Of a stretch of DNA of 56,292 nt, positions 1 through 7,427 are shown one piece after another. Every line of letters begins with the position of its first letter. The stretch's first letter is position 1. The DNA is from Arthrobacter sp. AFG20. Its GTDB lineage: Bacteria > Actinomycetota > Actinomycetes > Actinomycetales > Micrococcaceae. Under the pieces are notes generated by a model that searched no databases, was not told where the DNA came from, and saw only the letters and a program-made list of their open reading frames with translations. The DNA is taken from assembly GCF_002892795.1 (NCBI RefSeq), contig NZ_PJMC01000024.1, forward strand, positions 1 through 56,292, in the 5' to 3' direction. A program made the position numbers and the translations under genes.

Positions 1-507
1 GGTGACCGGCCAGCTTCCCCTCTCCCCCGTTGTTTTTTTGGCTGCTGGCGGAGCTTTGCGGAGCTGTGCCCGACGGAGGCCCGTCTACCCGAAGGGCAAA
101 GGGCGGGAAATTCCTGGAGGAAATAAGCGACACAGGAGCGCCGGAAGGAAATTCCCGGCCTGCAGGCCCCGACGAAGGAGGGGCTAGACGGGGCGGAGCG
201 GGCACGTACGATCCGAAGGACAGCAGCCAAAAAACGTCGTAGACACACCAGGGCCAGGGACGGCGGAGCCCTGCGGAGCCGGCACTGGACCCAACAGCCG
301 GCCGCGCCAGCGGACGCCCACCAGGGCGAAGCGCAGCGAAACCCCTGGTCTTCGGGTCCGGGTTATGCCCACTGGCGGGCAGGTGGAGTCCTCCGCACAG
401 CTCAAGGCTGTCCCCATTGGGTATAACCCGGGGCCGTTTGTCGTACCCCTACAGGAAGATGTGCAATGGCGGCCAAGCCCTTGGCTGCTTTCTTTTGGCG
501 CGTCTAT
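1..507. other. Non-coding left edge, structured
   Basis: No convincing gene is seen here. Short open frames on both strands are rich in Arg, Pro and Gly and look like GC-rich shadows. The stretch repeats GCGGAGC-like words and GGAAATTCC words and contains the long imperfect inverted repeat at 358-431. It may hold the leader of the gene at 534 or the tail of an element outside the window. Confidence 0.4.
358..431. repeat. Inverted repeat, 14-bp arms
   Basis: The arms at 358-371 (CCGGGTTATGCCCA) and 418-431 (TGGGTATAACCCGG) are complementary with one mismatch that would be a G-U pair in RNA. They enclose 46 nt that contain a smaller GGAG/CTCC pairing. The function is unknown; a terminator, an RNA leader or an origin-type structure are all possible. 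Confidence 0.5.
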
Positions 508-523
508 TCGAATATGTGTTCTA
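508..523 (+). promoter_or_regulatory. Candidate LexA (SOS) box
   Basis: TCGAATATGTGTTCTA lies 10 nt before the start codon at 534. It matches the actinobacterial SOS box TCGAAC-N4-GTTCGA at 10 of 12 fixed positions. All downstream genes whose family is recognised are DNA repair-linked, which supports LexA control. The short distance to the ATG suggests a leaderless or near-leaderless transcript. Confidence 0.6.
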
Positions 524-533
524 AGGTTGTGGT

Positions 534-866
534 ATGTCCTCCGAGAGTTTTGCGGCCGCGCTGCAGGCGCAGTACGCACGGCGGGCCGGCCCGATCGGGT
601 TGACCGTGGAAGAGCTTGATTTCGAGCACTTTCCAGTCAAGAACGGGTATCCGGGGATCCCGGTGAAGGCGTGGATCCGGTTCCCGAACTGCGCTGAGCT
701 GGTGGACGGAGAGGTCTTCGCCTGGACAGCGAAGGCAGCTGAGGTCACGTGGAAGGACGGGCCGGTGACGTACCGGACTTGGGTGTGGAGTTCGGCGGTT
801 ACCCGTCGGGAGGAAATGATGAACAGGAATTTGGGAGAGCGGACCCGTGGCAAGAAGAGCAAGTGA
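534..866 (+). CDS. Hypothetical protein, first gene of SOS cluster
   Basis: This is a soluble 110-residue protein of unrecognised family. It has an acidic central part with several Trp and aromatic residues (TWKDG, TYRTWVW near residues 70-85) and a basic C-terminal tail ending RTRGKKSK. There is no signal peptide or membrane helix. It follows directly on the SOS-like box at 508-523 and overlaps the next gene by 20 nt, so the two are probably translated together. Its position before a DUF6504-like gene and a DNA ligase suggests a role tied to DNA damage. No function can be read from the sequence itself. Confidence 0.7.
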   Translation: MSSESFAAALQAQYARRAGPIGLTVEELDFEHFPVKNGYPGIPVKAWIRFPNCAELVDGEVFAWTAKAAEVTWKDGPVTYRTWVWSSAVTRREEMMNRNLGERTRGKKSK

Positions 867-1173
867 CGAGCCCTTGAATGTGCCGGTACAGGTCCGGTTC
901 ACGGCCAAGGGTATTCCCCTGGCCGTCAGGTATGACGGCCGGATTTGGGCTGTGGCCGCGGAGCCGGTGCGGTGGTTTACGCGCGCCGATTGGTGGAACA
1001 CTGCCACGCGGGCGCCGGTCGGGTGCGGTGACCTAATCAGTGTGGAGCATTGGCAGGTTCAAGTGCGCCTGACCTCGACCTCTGCGCTGCGCACGTTCGA
1101 GCTGCGCCGGGAGCCGCTGTCTGAGCAATGGCTGTTGGCCGGCATTACGGACGCGGGGGCGGCCGCCGCCTGA
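847..1173 (+). CDS. DUF6504-like protein
   Basis: This 108-residue protein starts with GTG inside the upstream gene. It has the pattern of DUF6504 proteins: a start like VPVQVRFTAKGIPLAVRYDG, then WFTRADWW and VEHWQVQV with a Cys-containing linker. In actinobacteria this family is typically encoded beside the imuA/imuB/dnaE2 mutasome genes, which are SOS-induced. Here it sits between a possible LexA box and a DNA ligase, consistent with a damage-response role. The biochemical function of the family is unknown. The family call rests on pattern recognition. Confidence 0.75.
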   Translation: MARRASDEPLNVPVQVRFTAKGIPLAVRYDGRIWAVAAEPVRWFTRADWWNTATRAPVGCGDLISVEHWQVQVRLTSTSALRTFELRREPLSEQWLLAGITDAGAAAA

Positions 1174-1206
1174 GCCGGTCAGGGCTGGCGGCTGTAGCGT
1201 GGCGCT

Positions 1207-2211
1207 ATGACAGAGGATGTGCCCCCGGCCCTGCATCCGCCCGTGGCGCTGGCCTTAGCGAAGGCCGTTGATTCGGTCCCGGCTGAAGCCGCACTCCCTG
1301 GCGGCAGCCGGTATGAACCAAAGTGGGACGGCTACAGGGCATGTGCCCTGGTAGGCGCCGGCGGTGTGTCCTTGTACTCACGGCAAGGCAAAGAGTTATC
1401 GAGGTACTTCCCCGATCTCCTAAAGGCCTTGGCAGGCCAAGTTCCGCCCGGGTGCGTGCTGGACGGCGAGGCCGTCGTTTGGGCCGGTGACAGGCTCGAT
1501 TTTGACGCCCTCCAGCGACGCCTGGTGGCTTCAAAGGCCAGCCTGCCGACCCTTGTCCGAGAACAGCCGGCATCCTTCGTTGCCTTCGATCTGCTGGCCG
1601 TTGCCGGGCACGACATCAGGGACAGACCGCTGGAGCAGCGCCGGGAACTGCTGGAACAACTGGCGGCTGACTGGATGCCGCCGCTGAACCTCTCCCCCAT
1701 CACCGAGGACCGCGCCCAGGCGCTCAGATGGTTCGAGGAACTGCATCAGGCGGGCTTGGAAGGGGTCATGGTCAAAGGTGCGGGCCAAAGCTACCAAGGA
1801 GGCATTCGGCAATGGATTAAGGTGAAGCGCCGTGAATCCCTTGATGTGGTGTGCGCTGCCGTTATCGGCGCCATGGACCGGCCCCAGCATGTCGTGGTCG
1901 GCTTGCCCGTGGAAGGCGGGCTAAGGATTGTTGGACGCTCCACGGCGTTGGCGGCCAAGGCGGCCCTGGAACTTTCGGCATACCTGCGTCCGCCGCAACG
2001 CCCGCACCCTTGGCCGGAAGTAATCACAGAAACCACGCTCAACAGATTCAGTAAGGATAAAGGCCCCGTGTCGCTGACATTAGTTGAGCCCCTCGTGGTG
2101 GAAATATCCGCTGATGTCGCTTGGACGGGCAACGCCTTCCGGCACTCAGTCAGATACCAACGGCCACGGCCAGAACTGGTGCCCGACGAGGTGCAGCTGC
2201 CGGACCGGTAG
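1207..2211 (+). CDS. ATP-dependent DNA ligase
   Basis: This 334-residue protein seals DNA nicks using ATP. The nucleotidyltransferase motif I, EPKWDGYR, carries the adenylated Lys39. Motif III-like sequence around FVAFDLL, motif IV LEGVMVK and motif V QWIKVKRR follow in order, and a C-terminal OB-fold region completes the protein. The length matches stand-alone LigC-type ligases or the ligase domain of LigD, with no polymerase or nuclease domain attached and no ku gene nearby. It lies 33 nt after the DUF6504-like gene on the same strand. It is therefore probably part of the SOS-controlled transcript. Confidence 0.93.
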   Translation: MTEDVPPALHPPVALALAKAVDSVPAEAALPGGSRYEPKWDGYRACALVGAGGVSLYSRQGKELSRYFPDLLKALAGQVPPGCVLDGEAVVWAGDRLDFDALQRRLVASKASLPTLVREQPASFVAFDLLAVAGHDIRDRPLEQRRELLEQLAADWMPPLNLSPITEDRAQALRWFEELHQAGLEGVMVKGAGQSYQGGIRQWIKVKRRESLDVVCAAVIGAMDRPQHVVVGLPVEGGLRIVGRSTALAAKAALELSAYLRPPQRPHPWPEVITETTLNRFSKDKGPVSLTLVEPLVVEISADVAWTGNAFRHSVRYQRPRPELVPDEVQLPDR

Positions 2212-2234
2212 CGCGGCAGCTGTCGCCTATCCTG

Positions 2235-2951
2235 TCAAGGCTGGTACGTAGTGTCCGGCTCGATTAGTTCGGGCCCGTTGTTGCGCACACTGTTGACCCT
2301 GGTGCTGACTACGCGCGGTACCAGGGTCGGCTCCGGCAGCGAATCCAGCAGGTGTTGGATGTCAGCCTTGTCGGTGAGGTCCGGGTCCAGCCATTCGGCG
2401 AAGCGGTTCCTCGGGATGATGACCGGGCTGCGGTCGTGCACGTGTCCCAACGCATCCTGCGTGGTTGTGGTGAGCACTGTGCAGCTGAGCAGCCAGCGGC
2501 CGGGGTCATCCTCAGGCAGGGACGGGTCCGCCCACCATTCGTACAGGCCGGCAAAGGCCAGCAGCGGCTCCTTCTCGGAGTACAGGTAGTTGGGGATCTT
2601 CTTGCCGTCCTCGGTCTTCTGCCACTCGTAATAGCCCTCGGCGGGGACGATGGCTCTGCGCTTGACGGCGGCTTTTCGGAACGAGGGCTTCTCCAGGATC
2701 GATTCGCTGCGCGCGTTAATCATCTTGGAGCCGATCTTGATGTCCTTTGCCCAGGACGGGACCAGGCCCCAGTGCGCGACCAGCAGGTGCCGCTCGATGC
2801 TGCCCTCATCCAGACGCTCGGCCACGATGGGCACCGCCTGGGTGGGCGCCACGTTCCAGCTGGGTGGGGGCGGAGTACCCTCCACCTCCTTGGCGTCAAA
2901 GTGGCTCAGAAGATCCCCGGTCGCTTTAGACATCACATATCTGCCGCACAT
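2235..2951 (-). CDS. SRAP (HMCES/YedK-type) abasic-site protein
   Basis: This 238-residue protein begins MCGRYV, placing the catalytic Cys2 at the mature N-terminus as in the SRAP family. These proteins crosslink to abasic sites in single-stranded DNA and shield them. The AEGYYEW segment (near residue 105) holds the conserved Glu, and the HVHDRSPVII segment holds the conserved His. It points towards the ligase gene (convergent, 23 nt between stops) and lies 27 nt after a small gene on the same strand. A role in protecting single-stranded plasmid DNA, for example during transfer, is an inference. Confidence 0.95.
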   Translation of the reverse strand: MCGRYVMSKATGDLLSHFDAKEVEGTPPPPSWNVAPTQAVPIVAERLDEGSIERHLLVAHWGLVPSWAKDIKIGSKMINARSESILEKPSFRKAAVKRRAIVPAEGYYEWQKTEDGKKIPNYLYSEKEPLLAFAGLYEWWADPSLPEDDPGRWLLSCTVLTTTTQDALGHVHDRSPVIIPRNRFAEWLDPDLTDKADIQHLLDSLPEPTLVPRVVSTRVNSVRNNGPELIEPDTTYQP

Positions 2952-2978
2952 GGGGCCATTTTGCCCGATTGTGAGGGC

Positions 2979-3185
2979 TCAGTAATTGTCGGTGCGGATG
3001 ACGAGGAGTTTCTGGTCTTCTGCGACGAGCGCTTTCAGTTTGGTCCGCGCGTCCTCGTAGTCGACCCCTTCAACGCTCACGCGGTCGTGGGTGCCGTCCG
3101 AATAACCAAGAGTGGCCGTGATTATCACTTGCTGATCTATTTCGTCGCATGCAGAGCACCCCATCATGCTGGCAGACTGAACCAT
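2979..3185 (-). CDS. Small hypothetical protein
   Basis: This is an acidic 68-residue protein. It contains a CSAC pair near residue 10 and a beta-rich central part (QQVIITATLGYSDGTHDRVSV), and ends in a predicted helix-strand. Its reading frame and its 27-nt distance from the SRAP gene suggest an operon. The chosen ATG touches the end of the inverted repeat at 3185-3232. A second start 18 nt downstream (MMGCSAC) is also possible. No family is recognised. Confidence 0.55.
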   Translation of the reverse strand: MVQSASMMGCSACDEIDQQVIITATLGYSDGTHDRVSVEGVDYEDARTKLKALVAEDQKLLVIRTDNY

Positions 3186-3232
3186 TTACTGCCATTACTG
3201 TCATTGAAAGCAATGACAGCAATGGCAGTAAA
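3185..3232. promoter_or_regulatory. Inverted repeat made of partition-type 9-mers
   Basis: The 22-bp arms (3185-3206 and 3211-3232) pair with a single mismatch around an AAAG loop. Each arm holds two copies of a 9-mer close to WTTACTGYC, the same unit that is tandemly repeated upstream of parA at 4528-4676. It lies between the parB stop and the start of the gene at 3185. It could end the par transcript, act as a second ParB-binding site, or do both. Confidence 0.6.
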
Positions 3233-3240
3233 AACATCTA

Positions 3241-3594
3241 TCAAGTCAGCTTCCGCCCAGGAGCGAGGTTCCTTGTACCGCCTGGGAAGGGCTCGCCGGC
3301 GTTGTACAGGCGTTCTCGACGGAGGACTTCGCCCATGACCGCCCGGGTGATGAACTCGGACCAAGAGGCATCCATTTCCTGACTGCTCGTCGCTTGGTAG
3401 GCAGCTTTGGCGCGTTGGCGGTCCACGGTCCTCATGTAGAACGTGATTTGTTTTGTCTGGTTGGTTGCGGCTGGCGCCGCTTTATCCGCCGGAGTCTCAG
3501 CGGCTGGTTCTCGGTTGGCCCTGAGCAGATTCTGGACACCCGACGAGGGTCGGCGTGCCGGAGGGCCGCTGATTGGTTCACGGTTCTGGCTCAT
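3241..3594 (-). CDS. parB: Plasmid partition DNA-binding protein (RHH-type ParB)
   Basis: This 117-residue protein lies directly after parA with an ATGA overlap (3591-3594), which fixes the start. The N-terminal 45 residues are polar and look disordered, as expected of the arm that contacts ParA. The C-terminal part (KQITFYMRTVDRQRAK, then SWSEFITRAV) looks like a beta-strand plus two helices of a ribbon-helix-helix fold. In such par operons this protein binds short repeats upstream of parA and represses the operon. The likely site is the iteron array at 4528-4676. Its C-terminal motif RLYNAGEPFP...PGR recurs in the gene at 30639. Confidence 0.8.
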   Translation of the reverse strand: MSQNREPISGPPARRPSSGVQNLLRANREPAAETPADKAAPAATNQTKQITFYMRTVDRQRAKAAYQATSSQEMDASWSEFITRAVMGEVLRRERLYNAGEPFPGGTRNLAPGRKLT

Positions 3595-4517
3595 GAGGCG
3601 TTCCTTTGTTCGGCAGCTTCGAGGCGGACAACGAGTTCTTGGGCAACTCGGTGAAGGTCTTCTGCGACGTTGCCGGCCGACCTTGGCTGGCTCGGGCCGG
3701 CTTTCGCGGTTCCGCGCAGGACTTCGAACCATCTCGGTCCAGAGTTCACCTGCTCTTCCAGTTCGTGAACCAGGAGTCCGCGTTCGCGCACTGCCTGGGC
3801 GGGTGACTCGGCGTGACGGACCATGTTGCTGAAAAGCACTTCGTCCGTGCCGAAAGCGTCAACGATGGCTTGCCTGACGATTCGCTGGACGGACTTGGCG
3901 GACGACGACGTGGCAGCGATGATGACACCCAGCAAATCAATGCCAGGGTTAACGTCGATAACGGAGTCCAAGCGTTTGGCAACCCCCAGGAGACCCTCTC
4001 GACCTCCGGCGTCAGTCTTGGTGGGGACAATGATCCTTGAGGCGGCGCCCAACGCGGCCAGCTGTAATGGTTCGTTGCCAGGGGGGCAGTCAATGAAAAT
4101 GATGTCGTATTCATCTGCAATAGGAGACAGGGCGGCAGCTAGGGCCAGCTTTGCCTTGCGCGCATCCTTGCCGGCAAGGGAGACAAGTCCAGCCGCAGCT
4201 TGATCCAAATGCGCTCCCCCGGGGATCACGTCGAGGTTTTTCCTGACGTCCTTAAGAGGTTTTAGCGGGGCGCCAAACATGAGGCTCTGTGCCATGCCCA
4301 TACCCTCGTCATCACGTCCTTCGACGTGACGATAGCCAAGGTCGAGGCCCAGGTTGCCTTGGGGGTCGAAGTCGACGAGCAGCACCCGCCATCCCGAGAC
4401 GGCAAGGAGCCCGCCTAGATTCGCAGTCAGCGTAGTCTTCAGGACCCCGCCCTTGCCGTTCACGAAAGCGCAGACCCTGTCCAGGCCAACTCGCTCAATC
4501 GTCTGATTTTTCGCCAT
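3591..4517 (-). CDS. parA: ParA-family partition ATPase
   Basis: This 308-residue ATPase positions plasmid copies for segregation. The deviant Walker A motif, GKGGVLKTT (near residue 20), has Leu where most ParA proteins have Gly. A Walker A-prime DFDPQGN (near residue 50) and Walker B IIFIDCPPG (near residue 138) follow. There is no long N-terminal HTH extension, so this is a small ParA type Ib-like protein whose partner does the DNA binding. It overlaps parB and lies after the iteron array at 4528-4676. That array is probably both promoter-operator and centromere. Confidence 0.93.
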   Translation of the reverse strand: MAKNQTIERVGLDRVCAFVNGKGGVLKTTLTANLGGLLAVSGWRVLLVDFDPQGNLGLDLGYRHVEGRDDEGMGMAQSLMFGAPLKPLKDVRKNLDVIPGGAHLDQAAAGLVSLAGKDARKAKLALAAALSPIADEYDIIFIDCPPGNEPLQLAALGAASRIIVPTKTDAGGREGLLGVAKRLDSVIDVNPGIDLLGVIIAATSSSAKSVQRIVRQAIVDAFGTDEVLFSNMVRHAESPAQAVRERGLLVHELEEQVNSGPRWFEVLRGTAKAGPSQPRSAGNVAEDLHRVAQELVVRLEAAEQRNAS

Positions 4518-4527
4518 AGTCCAACCC

Positions 4528-4676
4528 TACTGTCTTTACTGTCATTACTGTTTTTACGGGGAACCGTGTCTTTACAGTCATTACTGTTTTTACTGTCGTT
4601 ACTTGCTTTGAGTGCTTTACTGTTTTTGACAGTAAAGCAGGTATTGAGGGTATTACTGTCAATGACGTAAAGACGT
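4528..4676. promoter_or_regulatory. Iteron array: probable parS/par operator
   Basis: At least eight 9-bp units of the type WTTACTGTY are packed head to tail between the parA start and the rep stop. Examples are TTTACTGTC, ATTACTGTT and TTTACAGTC. The units fall in two blocks split by GGGGAACCGTG, with an inverted copy (GACAGTAAA) near 4629. Short tandem sites before parA are the known binding pattern of ribbon-helix-helix partition proteins. The same 9-mers recur at 3185-3232 and 18117-18152. Confidence 0.75.
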
Positions 4677-6524
4677 CTAGGCAGCGCTCCAAATGGCGTC
4701 GTCACCAGGTGGTAGCCAGTACTCGTCGCGTTCCTGGTCGTATATTGAACCTTCGTCAAGCGCAGTAGTCAGGAACCGGTCGAGGTACGCGTGCCAGCGG
4801 GCGCGTTCAAACCGGTTTCGGCTAATGTGGCTCTGGTAGTCCTCCAGGACGCCCAACCGTGCGGCCAAATTGGTGAGGTTGACTGCCACAGTCTTCCACT
4901 GGCCACGAGCACGGCGAATCATGCCGAGGGCTTCCATATCAGCCAACGCCGTTGCTACGGCGTTGCGGCTGATGCTCGTGGCCCGGACAATCTCCGCCGT
5001 GGTGGGGGAGTACCGGTCCCGTTCAATAGCCTCGTATACAAGAGCTGCAACATCCCCAAGGTGACGAAAGACGGGTCGCACAGCATGAATGCGACCTTTC
5101 CGCCACGTCAGCTCCCTCGCCAGTTGTTGATAGTGCTGGGGCAACTGGATGAGGTAGACGTCCGCCGTCCTGTGACGAGCATCTGCGACCTTAGTGAGGA
5201 TCCCGTCTGAGGCTTGGGCCAGCACGGGCAGCAGCCGGGCAATAGTGACATGGTGTTTTCCCAGGGCAACGGCAAGCGTACGGCAGCCAACATCCAGGAA
5301 ATCCGTTTCTTTCGCTCGCATATAACCCAGCAGACCGCGGATCAGCAGTCGGAGGCCGAGGCCCTCGCGGCCTCTGGCAGCGAGGCGGTGGTCCAGTACG
5401 GAGTACAGAACGTTTTCCAAGTCGTTCACGAGTTGGTGGATTGAAGCAGAACTGCGGCTGTGTGCCCCCCCTGTGGGTTCAGTGAGGCTTGTGTTGTTAA
5501 TAAGGGCATAGTTTTTCCCGGATTGACGGTGGCTACGTTTTTCCGTAGTGCCGGCGTTCGTGAAGGCTTGGGCTTTAGCCCATTCGCGGGGGAGGAGTCG
5601 CGACTGTTTGGCCTGCGTGCCATAGAGCGCAACCAAGCCGGGGAACTGGCCCGTGAGTTCGTTTTGTACGTCTTCCAGCGACCAGCCGCAGGCAACGAAG
5701 TGGTTCAGTACGCCCATGCGCGCTTCTGATGGACTGGCGTACTTGGCCGTGTCGTAGAGGCCGGTGCGCGCAATCCGGCGCAGTGGGCTTTCACTGCACC
5801 CGTTGATTGGCAGTTGCGTGACACTAATCCGGGCTGTTGTTGCTGCCTTGGCCTGGCGTTCCTGAATGGCCTTGTTGCGGGCCAACTCAGGGGCCAGCGC
5901 TGCTCGCAGTGCTGCTATAGCGCTTGGGGAGTTGCGGATGCGGAGTGAGGCGTAGGCCTGTGCCAGGGGAGTGACGAGGGTCTGGTAGCCACCGGTCTTG
6001 TGCCGGGAACCGGGGACTCGGATGCAGCCGTCGGTGATGTTCTGGTGAGGGCTGGGGTCCAGGCTTGCGGCAAGAAGACCGAGGGCTTCGATGAGCTCGC
6101 GGGCTTTGGCGGCTGTGAGTCGTTCCTGCAGTGGAATGTAAAGGTGCCTGCCACCGCTCGGGGAGAAGTCCTCCACGAAGCCGACGTTGGCTTCGTTCAG
6201 AAGCTTCCTAAGTCGTGCGGCATCTGAATCCACAACACTCTTCAGCGCCTTGGAGGTATCCAGGTCGATGCAGAGCGTGGCTACGGAGCCCTCCGCGCCA
6301 TGGATCATGACTGCTGCAGGGCGCTCAGGCAGCGCCCTCGTAATCGCATGCGGGGTTGCTGGCCGGGGATACTGGAACCTGGTCCCGATCCACCGACCTA
6401 CACGGTACGAGTTCTCGCCGGCAATCAGGGGAGCCAGGACCCAGGCATCCTGCGGTGTGACTTGACGTGCAGCGGCGACACTCTCAAGGGCATGCGTTGA
6501 CGCGGAATTGACTTCCGGTACCAT
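4677..6524 (-). CDS. Plasmid replication initiator, primase-like
   Basis: This is a 615-residue protein. The N-terminal third has features of an archaeo-eukaryotic-type primase/polymerase: the metal-binding CIDLDTSKA (near residue 86) and the GGRHLYIPL strand with its His (near residue 125). A positively charged middle region follows. The C-terminal part contains a winged-helix pattern (TTAEIVRATSISRNAVATALADMEALGMI, positions 4919-5005), typical of initiators that bind an origin. The start with GGGGGAA upstream is preferred to one 28 codons earlier. It lies beside parA/parB, as expected of a replication module. Palindromes precede it at 6559-6623. Confidence 0.8.
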   Translation of the reverse strand: MVPEVNSASTHALESVAAARQVTPQDAWVLAPLIAGENSYRVGRWIGTRFQYPRPATPHAITRALPERPAAVMIHGAEGSVATLCIDLDTSKALKSVVDSDAARLRKLLNEANVGFVEDFSPSGGRHLYIPLQERLTAAKARELIEALGLLAASLDPSPHQNITDGCIRVPGSRHKTGGYQTLVTPLAQAYASLRIRNSPSAIAALRAALAPELARNKAIQERQAKAATTARISVTQLPINGCSESPLRRIARTGLYDTAKYASPSEARMGVLNHFVACGWSLEDVQNELTGQFPGLVALYGTQAKQSRLLPREWAKAQAFTNAGTTEKRSHRQSGKNYALINNTSLTEPTGGAHSRSSASIHQLVNDLENVLYSVLDHRLAARGREGLGLRLLIRGLLGYMRAKETDFLDVGCRTLAVALGKHHVTIARLLPVLAQASDGILTKVADARHRTADVYLIQLPQHYQQLARELTWRKGRIHAVRPVFRHLGDVAALVYEAIERDRYSPTTAEIVRATSISRNAVATALADMEALGMIRRARGQWKTVAVNLTNLAARLGVLEDYQSHISRNRFERARWHAYLDRFLTTALDEGSIYDQERDEYWLPPGDDAIWSAA

Positions 6525-6558
6525 AGACAGCAGTTCCCCCTTTCGGGAATGACAAGAT

Positions 6559-6623
6559 CCACCCACTGGGTGGGTGTTGGATAAAAGTTCAGATCGACAT
6601 CCCGCCAAGAACGAGATCTGAAC
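6559..6623. promoter_or_regulatory. Palindromes upstream of rep
   Basis: Two inverted repeats precede rep: CCACCC-ACT-GGGTGG at 6559-6573, and GTTCAGATC (6587-6595) with GATCTGAAC (6615-6623). On the minus strand a weak promoter can be drawn (TTGGCG, 18 nt, TTATCC) between the second pair of arms. They are candidate operators or origin elements for copy-number control. Confidence 0.4.
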
Positions 6624-6634
6624 TAAATACTTAA

Positions 6635-6661
6635 CGAAGGCCCGCCACGTGCGGGCCTTCG
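6635..6661 (-). terminator. Rho-independent-type hairpin
   Basis: An 11-bp perfect stem (CGAAGGCCCGC) with a 5-nt loop lies 4 nt after the stop of the gene at 6666. It would separate the two small genes from rep, which then needs its own promoter. Confidence 0.75.
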
Positions 6662-6665
6662 CTTA

Positions 6666-6893
6666 TTAACTGGCCTTCGGTATAGGCAAAGTCTCCTGAT
6701 TGCGCAGTTCTTCAAGGTCGATGGAATCTATGTGGGCGGCAACCAGCGGAGTCAGGTAATCGACGGCATTCGTGCCGAGAATTTCCATGATTGCCCTCAG
6801 CTTTTCTGCCCGTGCAAGATCGGGCTTCACCACGAACGTGTGCCGGGGTCCCTTGGAAGGGCGGCCCCCCTGGGCGAGCTTCTGAATTGCCAT
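6666..6893 (-). CDS. Small hypothetical, possible DNA-binding regulator
   Basis: This is a 75-residue protein with a basic N-terminus (GGRPSKGPRHTF) followed by two predicted helices (LARAEKLRAIMEIL and AVDYLTPLVAAHI). The general form resembles small plasmid regulators or copy-control proteins. It lies 86 nt after the gene at 6980 and just before the terminator at 6635. The start at MAIQKLAQG is chosen because the longer frame begins with an Arg-rich stretch that looks untranslated. Function unknown. Confidence 0.6.
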   Translation of the reverse strand: MAIQKLAQGGRPSKGPRHTFVVKPDLARAEKLRAIMEILGTNAVDYLTPLVAAHIDSIDLEELRNQETLPIPKAS

Positions 6894-6979
6894 AGTGCTA
6901 TCTAAGCGGTTTTGATAAACGAAACCCGGCACGCAGCGGCGGCGTGTCGCTCTTTTTGGCGGTTGTGGCATCTGGCGTC

Positions 6980-7207
6980 CTAACGCTCCTCGATAGGGAA
7001 TGCCTTTTGCTGCATCCCATCAAGCTTGTTGGGCCGGCCTTCCGCGCGGTCTATCAAAGCACCTACATACTCGCCGAAGGACATGTTGTACCGCTGCGTC
7101 GCCTTCCATGCGGCCTGGTGCTGATCTGGGAGCACAAGGCAGTTCAGCGGCGCCTTCTTACCGAGCAGCTTGGGTGGACGGTATTCCTCCAAGTCACTCA
7201 CCCTCAC
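6980..7207 (-). CDS. Small hypothetical protein, RHH-like pattern
   Basis: This is a 75-residue protein. The sequence LNCLVLPDQHQAAWKATQRYNMSFGEYVGALIDRA (from about residue 21) has the strand-helix-helix order of ribbon-helix-helix DNA-binding proteins. It is transcribed away from the Xre-like regulator and towards rep, with the gene at 6666 downstream. A role in copy control or in regulating the divergent region 7208-7427 is plausible but not shown. Confidence 0.6.
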   Translation of the reverse strand: MRVSDLEEYRPPKLLGKKAPLNCLVLPDQHQAAWKATQRYNMSFGEYVGALIDRAEGRPNKLDGMQQKAFPIEER

Positions 7208-7292
7208 TTCGGTTCCAGAGAACCTGTAGACCTATAGGTTCTGCCGCGATGGCGCTTGGTACTCCTTTGAAAGAGGCCAAGCAATCGCCAGA

Positions 7293-7317
7293 CTACATAC
7301 ATGCTTCGCACATGCAC
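7293..7317. promoter_or_regulatory. Candidate operator before the Xre gene
   Basis: The sequence CTACATACATGCTTCGCACATGCAC shares the words ACTACAT, ATGC and GCACATG with the region in front of the transfer operon (10464-10505). CATGCTTC also occurs there in the opposite orientation. Shared motifs at the two promoters suggest one regulator acting on both. Confidence 0.45.
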
Positions 7318-7427
7318 AACTCACTGCCTGCACCCTTCGGTAGCCATCCGGTAACATTCTTGTCAGCTGCCCGCCTGCTTTGTGTGGCGGTACACGCAAG
7401 AGGCTGAGCTGCTAAGGAGCTACATAG

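Noticed and set aside
2352..3338. Plus-strand open frame (328 codons) over the SRAP and small genes
   Set aside because: The minus strand encodes MCGRY-type SRAP with all conserved residues; the plus frame has no recognisable features.
4528..4676. CRISPR-like reading of the short repeats
   Set aside because: Units are 9 bp, head to tail with no unique spacers, and there are no cas genes.
4460..4759. Minus-strand frame across the iteron array encoding repeated Asn-Asp-Ser-Lys
   Set aside because: The repeats are DNA iterons; the frame overlaps the parA start and the rep end and has no ribosome site.
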